Positions 52,177 to 61,494 of a stretch of 64,000 nt of DNA are shown in pieces. The DNA is taken from contig OZ253663.1 in NCBI GenBank assembly GCA_965263215.1, forward strand, positions 1 through 64,000. The letters are read 5' to 3'. Below the pieces are notes generated by a model. The model made no database searches, was not told the origin of the DNA, and was given only the letters and a program-made list of their open reading frames with translations. This DNA comes from UBA1672 sp965263215 (GTDB taxonomy: Bacteria > Pseudomonadota > Alphaproteobacteria > Micavibrionales > Micavibrionaceae). How positions within the stretch are numbered: position 1 is the stretch's first letter; each line of letters begins with the position of its first letter. Both the position numbers and the translations under genes were made by a program.

Positions 52177-53103
52177 ATGAACATGCCGAGCCGCACACCA
52201 CTTCTTATGGGTATATTTTTTGCCGCAATAAATGCATTCATGCTTGCGGGAATGAGCCTATTTGCAAAGCTACTCGCGACTTATTTTGGGCCAGTTGAGG
52301 TTACGTTTTTTCGAAATATTTTTTCGCTAGCGGCACTCACATTATGGCTCGTGTTCGCGGGGAAGCTTATTTTACTTAAAACACAAAGGCCTTGGGCACA
52401 TGCCTTCAGAAGTGCGATAGGGACAGTCGGCATTGTCTTAGGCGCATGGGCCTTATCAATAATGCCCTTGGCGGAAACAACGGTTTTACTATTCACATCT
52501 CCGTTATTCACTGTACTTATTTCCTATGCTGTTTTGAAAGAAGATGTCGGTGCCTACCGACTTGGCGCGGTTTTATTTGGGTTTACCGGTGTTATCATTG
52601 TCGCCAACCCGATGTCCGATGTTTCAAACTTACCCTTAATGGGTATTTTAATCGGATTAGGTTGGGGGTTTTCATCAGGCTGTGTTGATGCATGCCTGCG
52701 CTGGCTTGGCTCTACCGAGAATTCCATGACCACCGTTTTTTACTTTGTTTTATTTGGAACAATCACCACAGGGTTACATTGGCCCCTCGCAGAAATACAA
52801 CCCAACAGTTTTTCATTGGATGCGCTATGGATTATTATCGGTCTTGGCACAACGGGGTTATTATCTTTGCTGGCAAAAACCCAAAGTTTTCGTCTCGGTG
52901 AAGCATCCATCATAGCGCCGATTATGTATAGCATGATTATCTGGACCATGATTTTTGATTATCTGTTCTGGGATAAAGTGCCAAGTGTTAATGTAATCAT
53001 AGGCGCAACGATGATCATCGCCAGCAATATTTTCATCCTCTATCGTGAAGCACGAACAAAATCAGATCCTCCAGCGCCAGAAAGTGCACATGAGTGCAAA
53101 TAA
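52177..53103 (+). CDS. EamA/DMT-family transporter
   Basis: About 308 residues, ten transmembrane segments in two EamA repeats (AGMSLFAKLLATYFGPVEVTFFRN; HAFRSAIGTVGIVLGAWALSIMPLAETTVLLFTSPLFTVLISYAVLKE; the second half similar). The ATG at 52177 (MNMPSR) is preferred because GAAGGAAG lies 8 nt upstream; an in-frame GTG at 52153 is possible. It resembles the DMT gene at 47764, and together they flank the S8-like pair. Cargo unknown. Confidence 0.85.
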   Translation: MNMPSRTPLLMGIFFAAINAFMLAGMSLFAKLLATYFGPVEVTFFRNIFSLAALTLWLVFAGKLILLKTQRPWAHAFRSAIGTVGIVLGAWALSIMPLAETTVLLFTSPLFTVLISYAVLKEDVGAYRLGAVLFGFTGVIIVANPMSDVSNLPLMGILIGLGWGFSSGCVDACLRWLGSTENSMTTVFYFVLFGTITTGLHWPLAEIQPNSFSLDALWIIIGLGTTGLLSLLAKTQSFRLGEASIIAPIMYSMIIWTMIFDYLFWDKVPSVNVIIGATMIIASNIFILYREARTKSDPPAPESAHECK

Positions 53104-53136
53104 AAAATTCTGTGTACCGAGAGCAGCACACAGAAT
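53102..53136 (-). terminator. Rho-independent terminator on the minus strand
   Basis: ATTCTGTGT (53107-53115) and ACACAGAAT (53128-53136) form a perfect 9-bp stem. On the minus strand it is followed by a T-run, so it ends the minus-strand gene at 53162-53635. Confidence 0.85.
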
Positions 53137-53161
53137 CATAATTACTTATCGGTTTTTAATC

Positions 53162-53635
53162 TTAGTAGTTTTGAAAACCGTGCTTATTGTACAAGCCCAA
53201 CGGATCGTTATCATCTTTTTCATAATAGACATAGAACATGCCGTTTTCTTCAGAGGTCGTAATTTCAAATACATAATCGATGAATTCTAGAACGCGTCTT
53301 TGATCAAATCCTGAAAGTTGAACAAATTTTTCACCTACACGAAGAACAGGAATACCATCATCCACAAACTGTTTCTTCAAAAGACCAATCGCATAAAAGT
53401 CACGCAATATAATTTTTTCATCACCCGGATTATCAATCCAATCTTCCGGCGTCCATGTGTCGTTATCCCAAGTCGAACGCTGTTTTAGTACCTGCTCTCC
53501 CATATAAGGCTCAAAATTATGCTTATATCCATCATGGTATATATAGCTCCAATGGGTCGCCTTGTCGGCGTGTGATAGCTGCGCAAAGCCTGTTACAGCA
53601 ACAGTGAAAAGCAGAAGAAAACTTAGAAAACGCAT
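53162..53635 (-). CDS. Secreted protein of unknown function
   Basis: 157 residues. An N-terminal signal peptide (MRFLSFLLLFTVAVTGFAQLSHA) is followed by a mature part of about 134 residues rich in Tyr, Trp and Asp. No domain is recognised. The gene is monocistronic and ends at a clear terminator. It is divergent from the FlgC-like gene. Confidence 0.65.
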   Translation of the reverse strand: MRFLSFLLLFTVAVTGFAQLSHADKATHWSYIYHDGYKHNFEPYMGEQVLKQRSTWDNDTWTPEDWIDNPGDEKIILRDFYAIGLLKKQFVDDGIPVLRVGEKFVQLSGFDQRRVLEFIDYVFEITTSEENGMFYVYYEKDDNDPLGLYNKHGFQNY

Positions 53636-53706
53636 TATGATAATTCCTTAATAAAACTAACTCATTCTTATAAATAACATTTTAACCACCAATATGGTAT
53701 ATTAAA

Positions 53707-54105
53707 ATGATGATAAATGCCATTGGAATAGCATTAACAGGCTTAAATTCTGCATCGCTGCGGTTAAATGCGAGCGCATCTAACATTGCCAATCTCAATA
53801 CAGTAGGCTCACTGGCAGATAAAAACAATGCGCCTTATACGCCAATCACTGCGCAATCCAAGGCTCTGGGTGAAGCCGGAGGTGTTGAAACAAGCTTTGT
53901 TCCAAAAGATCCGGCCTTCGTGCCTGCCTTTGATGCCAATTCACCCTTTGCCGATGAAAACGGTATTATTGGCGTGCCAAATGTTAATTTAGCCGAAGAA
54001 GTCGTGAATTTAAAAATTGCCGAAATATCATACAAGGCAAATTTGAAAACTGTTGAAGTCGCCGGAGAGCTATTTGATGAATTGCTCGGTGCTTTCGATG
54101 ATTAA
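53707..54105 (+). CDS. FlgC-like flagellar basal-body rod protein
   Basis: 132 residues, close to FlgC length. The N-terminal IGIALTGLNSASLRLNASASNIANLNTVG and the C-terminal NLAEEVVNLKIAEISYKANLKTVEVAGELFDELL are the rod-protein signature ends that form the helical shell of the flagellar rod or hook. No other flagellar gene is in the window, so this is an isolated or duplicated member. It overlaps nothing and has no strong ribosome-binding site. Confidence 0.75.
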   Translation: MMINAIGIALTGLNSASLRLNASASNIANLNTVGSLADKNNAPYTPITAQSKALGEAGGVETSFVPKDPAFVPAFDANSPFADENGIIGVPNVNLAEEVVNLKIAEISYKANLKTVEVAGELFDELLGAFDD

Positions 54106-54165
54106 CATTTCATTTCACTACTTTTGGACTTGATCCCTCCCCCTCCATACTGACAAACTGCAGCC

Positions 54166-55020
54166 ATGAAATTTTGTTTTTTTGGTTACGATCACACGCT
54201 TGATGTCATGCAACGCCTTATGGATGATGGCCACGAAGCCGTTCAAGTATTCACGTTTAAATGCGACAATCATTATTCCTATAACAAGGAAATAAAAGCC
54301 CTTTGCGCGCAACAAAACATACCGATCACCCAAGGTAGAATTACCGATGATAATATCACCACGTTAATCGATAAAGGATGCGAACTCTTTTTATCATCGG
54401 GCTATCCTTATAAAATACCGCCAATTGACGAGAACAAGGCGTATGGACTGAACATCCACCCCACTCTTTTACCACGCGCCCGCGGTATTATGCCTCAACC
54501 TTACGTGATTATGGATGAACCCGAAGCAGCAGGCTTTACGATCCATAAATTGACGCAGGATTATGACGCAGGGGACATTTTGTTCCAAAAAGCCACCCCC
54601 CTTGATGACACCACAGACATTGAAACACTTGCGGCGCGTATCTCCGTCAACATGCCTGCAAGCGCCTCGGAAGTGGTTAATAACATAGAGACTTACTGGA
54701 AAGAGGCAAAACCTCAAAACCCCAAAGATGCAACATATTACAATGAGCCTGATACCGTTTTTCGTACATTGCATTGGAACGATCCTGTTGAAACGTTGCT
54801 CAAGAAAGGGCGCGCCTTCGGCAGGTACGGGGTTTTCGCCAATGTGACCAACCGTTTTGGTCAAAATCAAAAATTAGCCGTCTTCGCGTTTAATGGCTGG
54901 AAGGAACAACATAACCATGAACCGGGCACGCTCATACGCTCCTTCCCGCGGGAAATCACGATTGCGGTCAATGGTGGTTTTTTATGTTTGAAAGAATTTT
55001 CACCCATTCGGTCAACATAA
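54166..55020 (+). CDS. Formyltransferase-family protein
   Basis: 284 residues with the GART/methionyl-tRNA formyltransferase N-terminal fold (MKFCFFGYDHTLDVMQRL) and active-site motifs NIHPTLLPRARG (Asn and His) and QDYDAGDILFQ (Asp). A C-terminal part (about 205-284) may be the Fmt C-terminal domain. Paralogues of this type formylate sugars or amino acids as well as Met-tRNA. Because the best-conserved Fmt markers are only partly present, the acceptor is uncertain. It is not in an operon with pdeformylase, as fmt often is. Confidence 0.72.
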   Translation: MKFCFFGYDHTLDVMQRLMDDGHEAVQVFTFKCDNHYSYNKEIKALCAQQNIPITQGRITDDNITTLIDKGCELFLSSGYPYKIPPIDENKAYGLNIHPTLLPRARGIMPQPYVIMDEPEAAGFTIHKLTQDYDAGDILFQKATPLDDTTDIETLAARISVNMPASASEVVNNIETYWKEAKPQNPKDATYYNEPDTVFRTLHWNDPVETLLKKGRAFGRYGVFANVTNRFGQNQKLAVFAFNGWKEQHNHEPGTLIRSFPREITIAVNGGFLCLKEFSPIRST

Positions 55021-55143
55021 AAAAACACTTAAAACCCATGTATAAATCGCTCTTTATATGACAAATCTATGTACGATTTTCTTATTTTCGCATATCTATG
55101 TTATAAATTCTAAGTAGAGTTCACTAACGGTCGAGCATTCGCC

Positions 55144-56418
55144 TTGTCATTCACTCATAAACGAAATGCCCTATGGGTTTGCATATTCTTATGCCTTGCG
55201 TTCTGGACAACGCAAGCAAGTGCGCTTGAGATTAATTCGGTACGCTTCGGCAAGCACCCTGACAAAGTGCGCCTTGTTGTCGATATGGATCAAATATCAG
55301 ATTTCAGGGTTTTTGCGCTCAGTTCCCCATATCGTATTGTCATAGACCTTCCGAATTTCACTTGGCATGCCGGCAAAACCGAATACCCCTCCAGTGTGTT
55401 TGTCACAAGCGTCCGCCAAGGGAAGTTAAAAGACGGCATATCGCGCATTGTCTTTGATCTAGTACAGCCTGTTGCCATTCAAGGGGCATTCTTCCTACCA
55501 CGCAATGAAGACCGTCCTAACAGACTTGTTATTGACTACGCAGCCGTAGATGCCGTCACATTCGCAGCCAAAAAGGCCACAATACACGGCACTTTAAAAA
55601 CGGAAGATTATGCACACACCAACATTCCTTTTAATCCCACAAAAATTGCAAATGGCATCCCGATACCACCGCCCAATACCGCCCGCCCAGATCAAAAGGC
55701 CATTCAGAAAAAAGCCGTAAGAAAACCATTGATTATCATTGATCCCGGCCATGGCGGTGCAGACCCCGGTGCAGTCGGTCACAACAAAGCCTATGAAAAA
55801 CACGTAGTATTGAGCATCGCAAAGGAACTGCGTAAAGAATTACAAGCAAGCGGTCAATACCGCGTGCTCCTGACGCGTGAAAAGGACGTTTTTATAAAAT
55901 TGAAGGATCGTGTAAAGTTTGCCCGCAAACATAACGGTGACTTATTTATTTCCCTCCATGCAGATTCTATCCAAAAAAGAAGCGTACGCGGAACATCCAT
56001 TTACACGATTTCAAAAAAATCATCTGATGCGCAAACCGCGGCTCTTGCTAAAAAAGAAAATCAGGCAGACCTGATTGGCGGCGTTGGCCTGGATGTTGAA
56101 GACAAACAAGTAGCCTTTATCCTTGGTGACTTTCTAATGAATGAAACAATGAATCAATCAAAGTTTTTTGCCAATACACTTGTTACAAAACTAAAAAGTA
56201 ATGGCATCAGAACACTTCAAAACCCTCACCGTTATGCAGGCTTTGCAGTTTTGAAAGCGCCCGACATCCCCTCTATCCTTGTTGAGACAGGATTCATGTC
56301 CAACAAACAGGAAGCCAACCTCTTGAAACAAAAAGGACATCAACAAAAAATCGCGCGAGCGATTCGATCAGGTATAGACGCTTATTTTGAACACGCCGCC
56401 CTGAATGAGAATAATTAA
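55144..56418 (+). CDS. N-acetylmuramoyl-L-alanine amidase with AMIN domain
   Basis: 424 residues, periplasmic. A signal peptide (WVCIFLCLAFWTTQASA) is followed by an AMIN domain (about 28-120) and an Amidase_3 catalytic domain with zinc ligands His203 (DPGHGGADPG), Glu218 and His272 (SLHADS), and catalytic Glu381 (ETGFMSN). It splits septal peptidoglycan at division, as AmiA/B/C enzymes do. The start is TTG at 55144, because no in-frame ATG precedes the signal peptide. Alternatively a further upstream start is possible. Confidence 0.92.
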   Translation: MSFTHKRNALWVCIFLCLAFWTTQASALEINSVRFGKHPDKVRLVVDMDQISDFRVFALSSPYRIVIDLPNFTWHAGKTEYPSSVFVTSVRQGKLKDGISRIVFDLVQPVAIQGAFFLPRNEDRPNRLVIDYAAVDAVTFAAKKATIHGTLKTEDYAHTNIPFNPTKIANGIPIPPPNTARPDQKAIQKKAVRKPLIIIDPGHGGADPGAVGHNKAYEKHVVLSIAKELRKELQASGQYRVLLTREKDVFIKLKDRVKFARKHNGDLFISLHADSIQKRSVRGTSIYTISKKSSDAQTAALAKKENQADLIGGVGLDVEDKQVAFILGDFLMNETMNQSKFFANTLVTKLKSNGIRTLQNPHRYAGFAVLKAPDIPSILVETGFMSNKQEANLLKQKGHQQKIARAIRSGIDAYFEHAALNENN

Positions 56419-56591
56419 CATAAAGTGTTACATATTTGCATCAATACCGAAAACTGTGACAAAAAAATCAAAAATCACTTGAAAAACAACCCACTTTGTA
56501 TAAAGAGTCATACTTGTGAATTTTATGAGTTTGTCATTGTGGCAAAATTTCAAAAGGTTATTTTAAACGATTTACTAAACGAGGAATGAAA

Positions 56592-56810
56592 ATGAAAAAA
56601 TCATTTGCAACATTTTGCCTACTAGGCGCAACACTAGCTCTATCAGCTTGTGATTCAACATCAATGGGTGATGTAGATCACGAACCACCATACGCAATGG
56701 AGCGCACAGCGACTCATGACAAAGGTATGGTTAAATCATCTCCTGTTGTCGCAACACCTACACGCGTTGCACCAGCTGAGAAAGTTTTCCAAAGAGCACA
56801 AACTAAATAA
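56592..56810 (+). CDS. Small putative lipoprotein
   Basis: 72 residues from ATG 56592 (MKKSFATF), which sits 7 nt after GAGG; an in-frame ATG at 56586 is too close to it. The signal has a lipobox LSAC with the lipidated Cys near residue 20. The mature part of about 52 residues is Thr/Val/Pro-rich with no recognised domain. A terminator follows. Small lipoproteins like this are often envelope-stress or outer-membrane components, but no role is assigned. Confidence 0.75.
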   Translation: MKKSFATFCLLGATLALSACDSTSMGDVDHEPPYAMERTATHDKGMVKSSPVVATPTRVAPAEKVFQRAQTK

Positions 56811-56837
56811 GCTCTTTCTTAAATTTTATTATTTCAA

Positions 56838-56867
56838 AAAAAGACTGTCTTTGAGACGGTCTTTTTA
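56838..56867 (+). terminator. Rho-independent terminator after the small lipoprotein
   Basis: AAAGACTGTCT pairs with AGACGGTCTTT (11 bp, one wobble) around a TTG loop and is followed by a T-run. Confidence 0.85.
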
Positions 56868-56873
56868 TTATAT

Positions 56874-57227
56874 ATGGTAGAAACTTCGAAAGACATCATG
56901 AAAACTTTTAAGAAACTTTTTCTATTTTTCTTCTGTAACTGGCTTGGTTTTACAATGCCAGCAATCATTTATAATCTGGCAACATTGAAATTCAATCTGA
57001 TTGATTTTGAAAATGAAAATTTTGACGCGCTCAGTTTTTACAGCAATATGTCAGGCGACACCCCTGCTCCAGTTATGGTTTTTGAACCGACAATCACATG
57101 GATTGTTTGCGCCTTATTCAGTTTTGCAATTTTCTTTCTGAAAGGAAAGTGGCGCTATGTGTTTATGCTTGCACCAATCGTGATGCCAACACTCCATAGC
57201 CTTATTCTTCTTATAAAATTCATGTAG
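56874..57227 (+). CDS. Small membrane protein of unknown function
   Basis: 117 residues with three or so hydrophobic segments: near residues 17-35 (LFFFCNWLGFTMPAIIYNL), about 75-90 and about 93-115. No motif is recognised. Starts at 56874 and 56898 are both possible; the second (MKTFKKLF) lies nearer to the first membrane segment. It begins just after a terminator, so it needs its own promoter. Confidence 0.5.
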   Translation: MVETSKDIMKTFKKLFLFFFCNWLGFTMPAIIYNLATLKFNLIDFENENFDALSFYSNMSGDTPAPVMVFEPTITWIVCALFSFAIFFLKGKWRYVFMLAPIVMPTLHSLILLIKFM

Positions 57228-57236
57228 TAAATTGCT

Positions 57237-58286
57237 TTACTCACCGGGAAGAGCTTCGACGACAATTACATTTGGCTCAGTCTTAATTGCGGTCACATCA
57301 GGCTTTTGTTGAGGAATAATTAAATCTTCATTCGCCTGATCGTCATCATCGTTTTCCGTATCAGATGTTTCATCAAAGTAACGCGCTATCCGCACCGGAT
57401 AGCCTGTGCGCTCTCTTAAGGCATTCCGAACCTTAGGCCAGTTTAAACGATCTCCATAGCGCCCTGCCTTATCAATAATAAGAGCCATGTCTTCATCAGT
57501 AAATTTCTGTTGTTCAACCATTCCCATTTCTTCCATTTTAATGGCTTGCTCCATATCCGGATGCGCTTCCAAATACAGTTCATTATCAATCCACGAAACT
57601 TTGATAGGCTGATTAATTACATTCACCTTTGTCCCTACAGGAATTTGTTCGAAGAACTTTTTGATATCTTCGGGATACATACGGATACAACCACTACTGA
57701 CCCTGCGCCCGATACCAAACGGGCGGTTCGTGCCATGCATAGCATAAGTCGGCCAACCGAAATAAAGCGCGTGCGATCCTAATGGGTTTTCAGGCCCCGG
57801 CGGAACAACAGCAGGAAGATCAGGATCTTCTCTACGCATACGCGGCGTAGGACGCCATGTAGGCCCCTCTTTTTTACGAACGATTGATGTTTTCCCAATA
57901 GGTGTATTTAACCCCTCACGGCCGATGCCAAGCGGATAAGAATATGGCGCTTCGTCACCATTAACGAACGCATAGACGCGCATTTCAGGTAAATTGATCA
58001 CCAAACCTGTACGCGGCGCATCGGGCAATAAATGCTTCTTAGGCAAAATGACTTCCGCGCCTTCGCCCGGTATCCAAGGATCAAGCTTGGGGTTCGCGGC
58101 GCGCACCTCAACAAACCCTAAACCGTGTTTACGAGCAAGATGCACCAATGTGTCTTCATACACAGCCTCGTATGTTTCCATTTCTCCAATGTAATTCTTT
58201 TCATAACCCGCGTAGGCAGGTAATGTAAAAGAGCCTAGAAGCAAAGAAAGTGCACAAATGCGTGTTTTCAAAAAAGATTTATTCAT
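57237..58286 (-). CDS. L,D-transpeptidase (ErfK/YbiS/YcfS/YnhG-type) with LysM-like domain
   Basis: 349 residues. A signal peptide (LKTRICALSLLLGSFTLPAYA) is followed by a LysM-like segment (YEAVYEDTLVHLARKHGLGFVEVRAANPKL) and a YkuD catalytic domain with HGTNRPFGIGRRVSSGCIRM. The catalytic Cys is residue 200, and the conserved His lies in the HG motif. It crosslinks peptidoglycan (3-3 links) or attaches lipoproteins. The ATG at 58286 (MNKSFLK), with GGGA upstream, is preferred to one 9 bp earlier. A C-terminal acidic tail ends with a possible low-complexity region. Confidence 0.9.
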   Translation of the reverse strand: MNKSFLKTRICALSLLLGSFTLPAYAGYEKNYIGEMETYEAVYEDTLVHLARKHGLGFVEVRAANPKLDPWIPGEGAEVILPKKHLLPDAPRTGLVINLPEMRVYAFVNGDEAPYSYPLGIGREGLNTPIGKTSIVRKKEGPTWRPTPRMRREDPDLPAVVPPGPENPLGSHALYFGWPTYAMHGTNRPFGIGRRVSSGCIRMYPEDIKKFFEQIPVGTKVNVINQPIKVSWIDNELYLEAHPDMEQAIKMEEMGMVEQQKFTDEDMALIIDKAGRYGDRLNWPKVRNALRERTGYPVRIARYFDETSDTENDDDDQANEDLIIPQQKPDVTAIKTEPNVIVVEALPGE

Positions 58287-58377
58287 AAAAAGCATCCCAA
58301 GAATCTAATATCAGAGCCATATTACAGGAAAATATAAAAGAAACATCCCGAAAAAGTAAAATAAATCATGATGTTGA

Positions 58378-58728
58378 TTAATTTTTAACAGCTTCGTTCA
58401 AAAGATCGACTTCGTTACATAATTTATCATAGGCACGATCAAATACGCCGCTTTTGGCGATTCTGCCTTTTCCCTGCTTATAAACCTCGAACATGGTTGT
58501 GCGCGGCCCAACTTTTCTGATCACGAATTGCAGATAAGCAGCTTGATTTGAAGATTTAAAATAGGTGTAACTGGCAACCCCCTCATCAAAATCACATTCA
58601 ACCGTACGGTAGGTAAGCGTTTTGTGCGTTGCGCATTCACAGTAAAGCTGATCAAGCTTTCTGAATTGTTGCTGAGAAAATCCGGCAGGCTGGACAAACG
58701 CCGTATTGTGGATTACTTCAAATGTCAT
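58378..58728 (-). CDS. Hypothetical protein
   Basis: 116 residues, soluble, without a signal peptide. No domain is recognised; the sequence includes YCECATHKTLTYRTVECDFDEGVASYTYFK with a Cys pair. It is divergent from the thioredoxin-like gene, with 39 bp between the starts. Confidence 0.5.
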   Translation of the reverse strand: MTFEVIHNTAFVQPAGFSQQQFRKLDQLYCECATHKTLTYRTVECDFDEGVASYTYFKSSNQAAYLQFVIRKVGPRTTMFEVYKQGKGRIAKSGVFDRAYDKLCNEVDLLNEAVKN

Positions 58729-58767
58729 AGGTTATAGTACCAAAAAGCACGAAAAAAAGGAAGAAAG

Positions 58768-59319
58768 ATGGCTTTATTACACACACCTGAGAGACAAGAA
58801 GAATTTAACGCGCCTGATTTCACGCTTAAAGGTGTTGATGGCCAAATGCATACTTTAAACGCGTGCAAAGGTGAGAATGGCACAGTGATTATGTTTATAT
58901 GTAACCATTGCCCCTACGTTATTGCCGTTATTGATCGGATCGTCGCCACATCAAATAAATTGGCGGAGCACGGTATAAAAACAGTCGCAATCATGGCCAA
59001 TGACACAGAGAACTATCCTGCGGATTCTTTTGAGAATATGAAACTTTTTTCTGAAAAGCATAATTTTTCGTTCCCTTACCTAATTGATGAAACCCAAGAT
59101 ATTGCAAAAGCCTACGACGCAGTATGTACGCCTGATATTTTTGGCTTTGATAAAGACGGCGTCTTGCAATACAGAGGTAGATTAGACAGCGCCGCGAATA
59201 AGCCTGCCGATGAGAACACTGTGCCGGAACTGTTGAACGCGATGATAGAGATTAAGGAAACGGGCTTAGTATCTGCAACGCAAACACCATCCATGGGATG
59301 CTCAATTAAGTGGAAATAA
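58768..59319 (+). CDS. Thioredoxin-fold protein (peroxiredoxin-like)
   Basis: 183 residues. APDFTLKGVDGQMHTL and FICNHCPYVIAVIDRI define an AhpC/TSA-like thioredoxin-fold domain whose active site is CNHC near residue 47. VCTPDIFGFDKDGVLQYRGRLDSA is typical of this thioredoxin-family group. It is probably a cytoplasmic thiol oxidoreductase. Substrate unknown. It is followed by the YfgM-like gene after 65 bp. Confidence 0.85.
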   Translation: MALLHTPERQEEFNAPDFTLKGVDGQMHTLNACKGENGTVIMFICNHCPYVIAVIDRIVATSNKLAEHGIKTVAIMANDTENYPADSFENMKLFSEKHNFSFPYLIDETQDIAKAYDAVCTPDIFGFDKDGVLQYRGRLDSAANKPADENTVPELLNAMIEIKETGLVSATQTPSMGCSIKWK

Positions 59320-59384
59320 GCCCTAGCATCAACGAAATTTTTGATTACAATAGGCGCATATTTTTTTAAGAAGGAAAAAACAGC

Positions 59385-60035
59385 ATGTCGGATCTTGTGA
59401 TCGAAGTCGATGAAGCCATGAAGCAAGAGCGTATTGAAAAGCTCTGGCAAAAATACGGCGGCTTTTTAATTGGTTTTATCGCCATGATTATACTGGGCAC
59501 AGCCTCAGTTGAAGGATACAAGGCATGGAAAGACGCGCAAAATATCAAGCAAACCAATCTTTACCTAGATGCTACCCAAAAGAATGACAAATCGCCTGCA
59601 GAAATCATGGCTGTTGCGCCTGAGCTTCAAGACAATCTACGTAGCCTTGCAGAACTTCACGCAGCCGGCATGGCCATGGAACAAAACGATCCTACGAAGG
59701 CGTTGGAAATTTATAAAAAAATTGAAGCCGATAACAACATTGACCCTTTAGCAGCCTACATTGCAAAATACATGGTGGCTAATCTTGATCAAGATTTAAC
59801 GATGGACCAAAAACGAACCCGTTATAAGTCCCTAACTACGGACCAAAACAATCCATGGCGCTTTCATGCGCATTTTGAATTGGCCGTTCTTGAAGCCAAC
59901 AAAGCGCAAAACTACGCCGCCGCCCGTCAAAACCTTAAAGTCATTCTTGATACATCTATGGTGGCAGAGAGCCTAAAACAAAAGGCAAAGTCTCTTGATA
60001 TTCTTTACGCTGCCAAAGAAAGTTCAAAAAAATAA
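59385..60035 (+). CDS. YfgM-like TPR membrane protein
   Basis: 216 residues. A cytoplasmic N-terminus (QERIEKLWQKYGGFLIGFIAMIILG) leads to one transmembrane segment (about residues 25-43), then a periplasmic helical TPR-like domain. This is the tetratricopeptide-like family of YfgM, an ancillary subunit of the SecYEG translocon and part of the envelope protein-folding network. The yfgM-bamB-der order is conserved in many proteobacteria and supports the call. An AAGAAGGAAAA ribosome-binding site precedes the ATG. Confidence 0.85.
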   Translation: MSDLVIEVDEAMKQERIEKLWQKYGGFLIGFIAMIILGTASVEGYKAWKDAQNIKQTNLYLDATQKNDKSPAEIMAVAPELQDNLRSLAELHAAGMAMEQNDPTKALEIYKKIEADNNIDPLAAYIAKYMVANLDQDLTMDQKRTRYKSLTTDQNNPWRFHAHFELAVLEANKAQNYAAARQNLKVILDTSMVAESLKQKAKSLDILYAAKESSKK

Positions 60036-60072
60036 TATCTTAAAAAACACGCCAAAAGATAAGGAAACCAGG

Positions 60073-61413
60073 ATGGTTAAAAACAAACCGATACTCTTCG
60101 TATTGTGCCTAATGTCATTAACAGGATGCTCTAAAGTCACAGGAATATTCGACAGCAAAGAGGAGCAACGGATATTAGAAGGTGATCGTATTTCAGTCTT
60201 GCAACTTCAAAAAAGTCTGACGGCAGACACACCATTACAAGTCGGTGAGCAATTCGCATTCCCTACCGCATGGCAAAATAAGGCATGGCCTCAGGCTGGT
60301 GGATACCCGAACCATTCTATGCAAAACCTGTCCTTATCTGGTGATGAATTACAACGTATTTGGTCTACCAACATTGGCCGCGGCAGTACGGATGAATTAC
60401 CATTAACGGCTCAGCCCGTAGTCGCAGACGACAGAATTTTTACGCTTGATACCAAAAACAAAGTCTCTGCTTTGGATGCCTCGACAGGTAAAAAATTATG
60501 GAGCGTCAACGTTAAAAGCAAAGATGAAGATGACCCGGTCATCGGTGGCGGCCTCGCTTTTGCGCATAAAGTTCTTTTCGTAACCAATGGGTATGACGAA
60601 GTGCTTGCACTATCACCTGAAAGTGGTGAAACCTTGTGGCGCAAAACCTTACCATCACCATCCAGAGCTGCACCGACAATTCTTTCAGGACGTGTTTACA
60701 TCTCAACAATCGATAGTCGCCTCGTCGCACTTGATGAAAAAGATGGTTCAAGTTTGTGGGAATATCGTGGCATAGGTGAATCAGCCGGCTTATTTGGCGC
60801 CGCAAGCCCAGCAGCAAATAAAGATATTGTTGTGCCTGTATTTTCTTCAGGTGAAGTGACTGCATTACGCGTTGAAAACGGTTCAGTTGCATGGTCAGAC
60901 AACCTATCTAACGTACGCCGTTTTGGTGGTGGTTTAGAAAGCATGTCTGATATCACTGCAATGCCAATCCTAGACCAAGGTGTCGTCGTAGCCATGAGCT
61001 TTGGCGGTAAACTTGTCGCCATTGATGAGCGCACAGGCACACGCATCTGGCAAAGAGATATTGGCGGTTCTCAAACGCCGTGGATCGTAGGCAACAATTT
61101 GTTCGTTTTATCATCAGACAACCAGTTAATTGGCCTTAGTCTACTGGATGGTGCAATTTTCTGGATTACGGAACTTCCACGTTTTGAAGATGAGGAAGAT
61201 AAAGAAGATCCTGTTCAATGGACAGCGCCTGTTTTAGCATCAAGCCGCCTTATCCTCGCGAGTTCTCATGGTATGTTGGCTGAAGTTAACCCACATAATG
61301 GGGATATAATACGCCAGTCAAAGATCAAAAAGGACGTACATATCGCTCCGCTGATCTCTAAAAATAAGCTCTACCTGCTTTCTGATGATGGAACTTTAAT
61401 AGCATATCAGTAA
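60073..61413 (+). CDS. bamB: Outer-membrane assembly lipoprotein BamB
   Basis: 446 residues. The signal peptide ends in a lipobox LTGC (Cys near residue 18). The mature part is a WD/PQQ-type beta-propeller with repeats such as ALDASTGKKLWSVNV, ALSPESGETLWRKTL, ALDEKDGSSLWEYRG and AIDERTGTRIWQRDI. BamB is part of the BAM complex that inserts beta-barrel proteins. The frame opens at 59995 inside yfgM, but the ATG at 60073 with an AGGAAACCAGG ribosome-binding site begins the signal peptide. Confidence 0.93.
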   Translation: MVKNKPILFVLCLMSLTGCSKVTGIFDSKEEQRILEGDRISVLQLQKSLTADTPLQVGEQFAFPTAWQNKAWPQAGGYPNHSMQNLSLSGDELQRIWSTNIGRGSTDELPLTAQPVVADDRIFTLDTKNKVSALDASTGKKLWSVNVKSKDEDDPVIGGGLAFAHKVLFVTNGYDEVLALSPESGETLWRKTLPSPSRAAPTILSGRVYISTIDSRLVALDEKDGSSLWEYRGIGESAGLFGAASPAANKDIVVPVFSSGEVTALRVENGSVAWSDNLSNVRRFGGGLESMSDITAMPILDQGVVVAMSFGGKLVAIDERTGTRIWQRDIGGSQTPWIVGNNLFVLSSDNQLIGLSLLDGAIFWITELPRFEDEEDKEDPVQWTAPVLASSRLILASSHGMLAEVNPHNGDIIRQSKIKKDVHIAPLISKNKLYLLSDDGTLIAYQ

Positions 61414-61494
61414 AATCTGTGATACATCATCACGCAAAACGCCTTCAATTGTATATATGAGGAAGGCTGTGACAAAAGATTTTTAGGATTAAAC

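Noticed and set aside
38893..53103. Three DMT transporters as a single duplicated system
   Set aside because: The three are homologous at family level, but they are divergent and lie in different contexts; the DMT family is large, so no system is implied.
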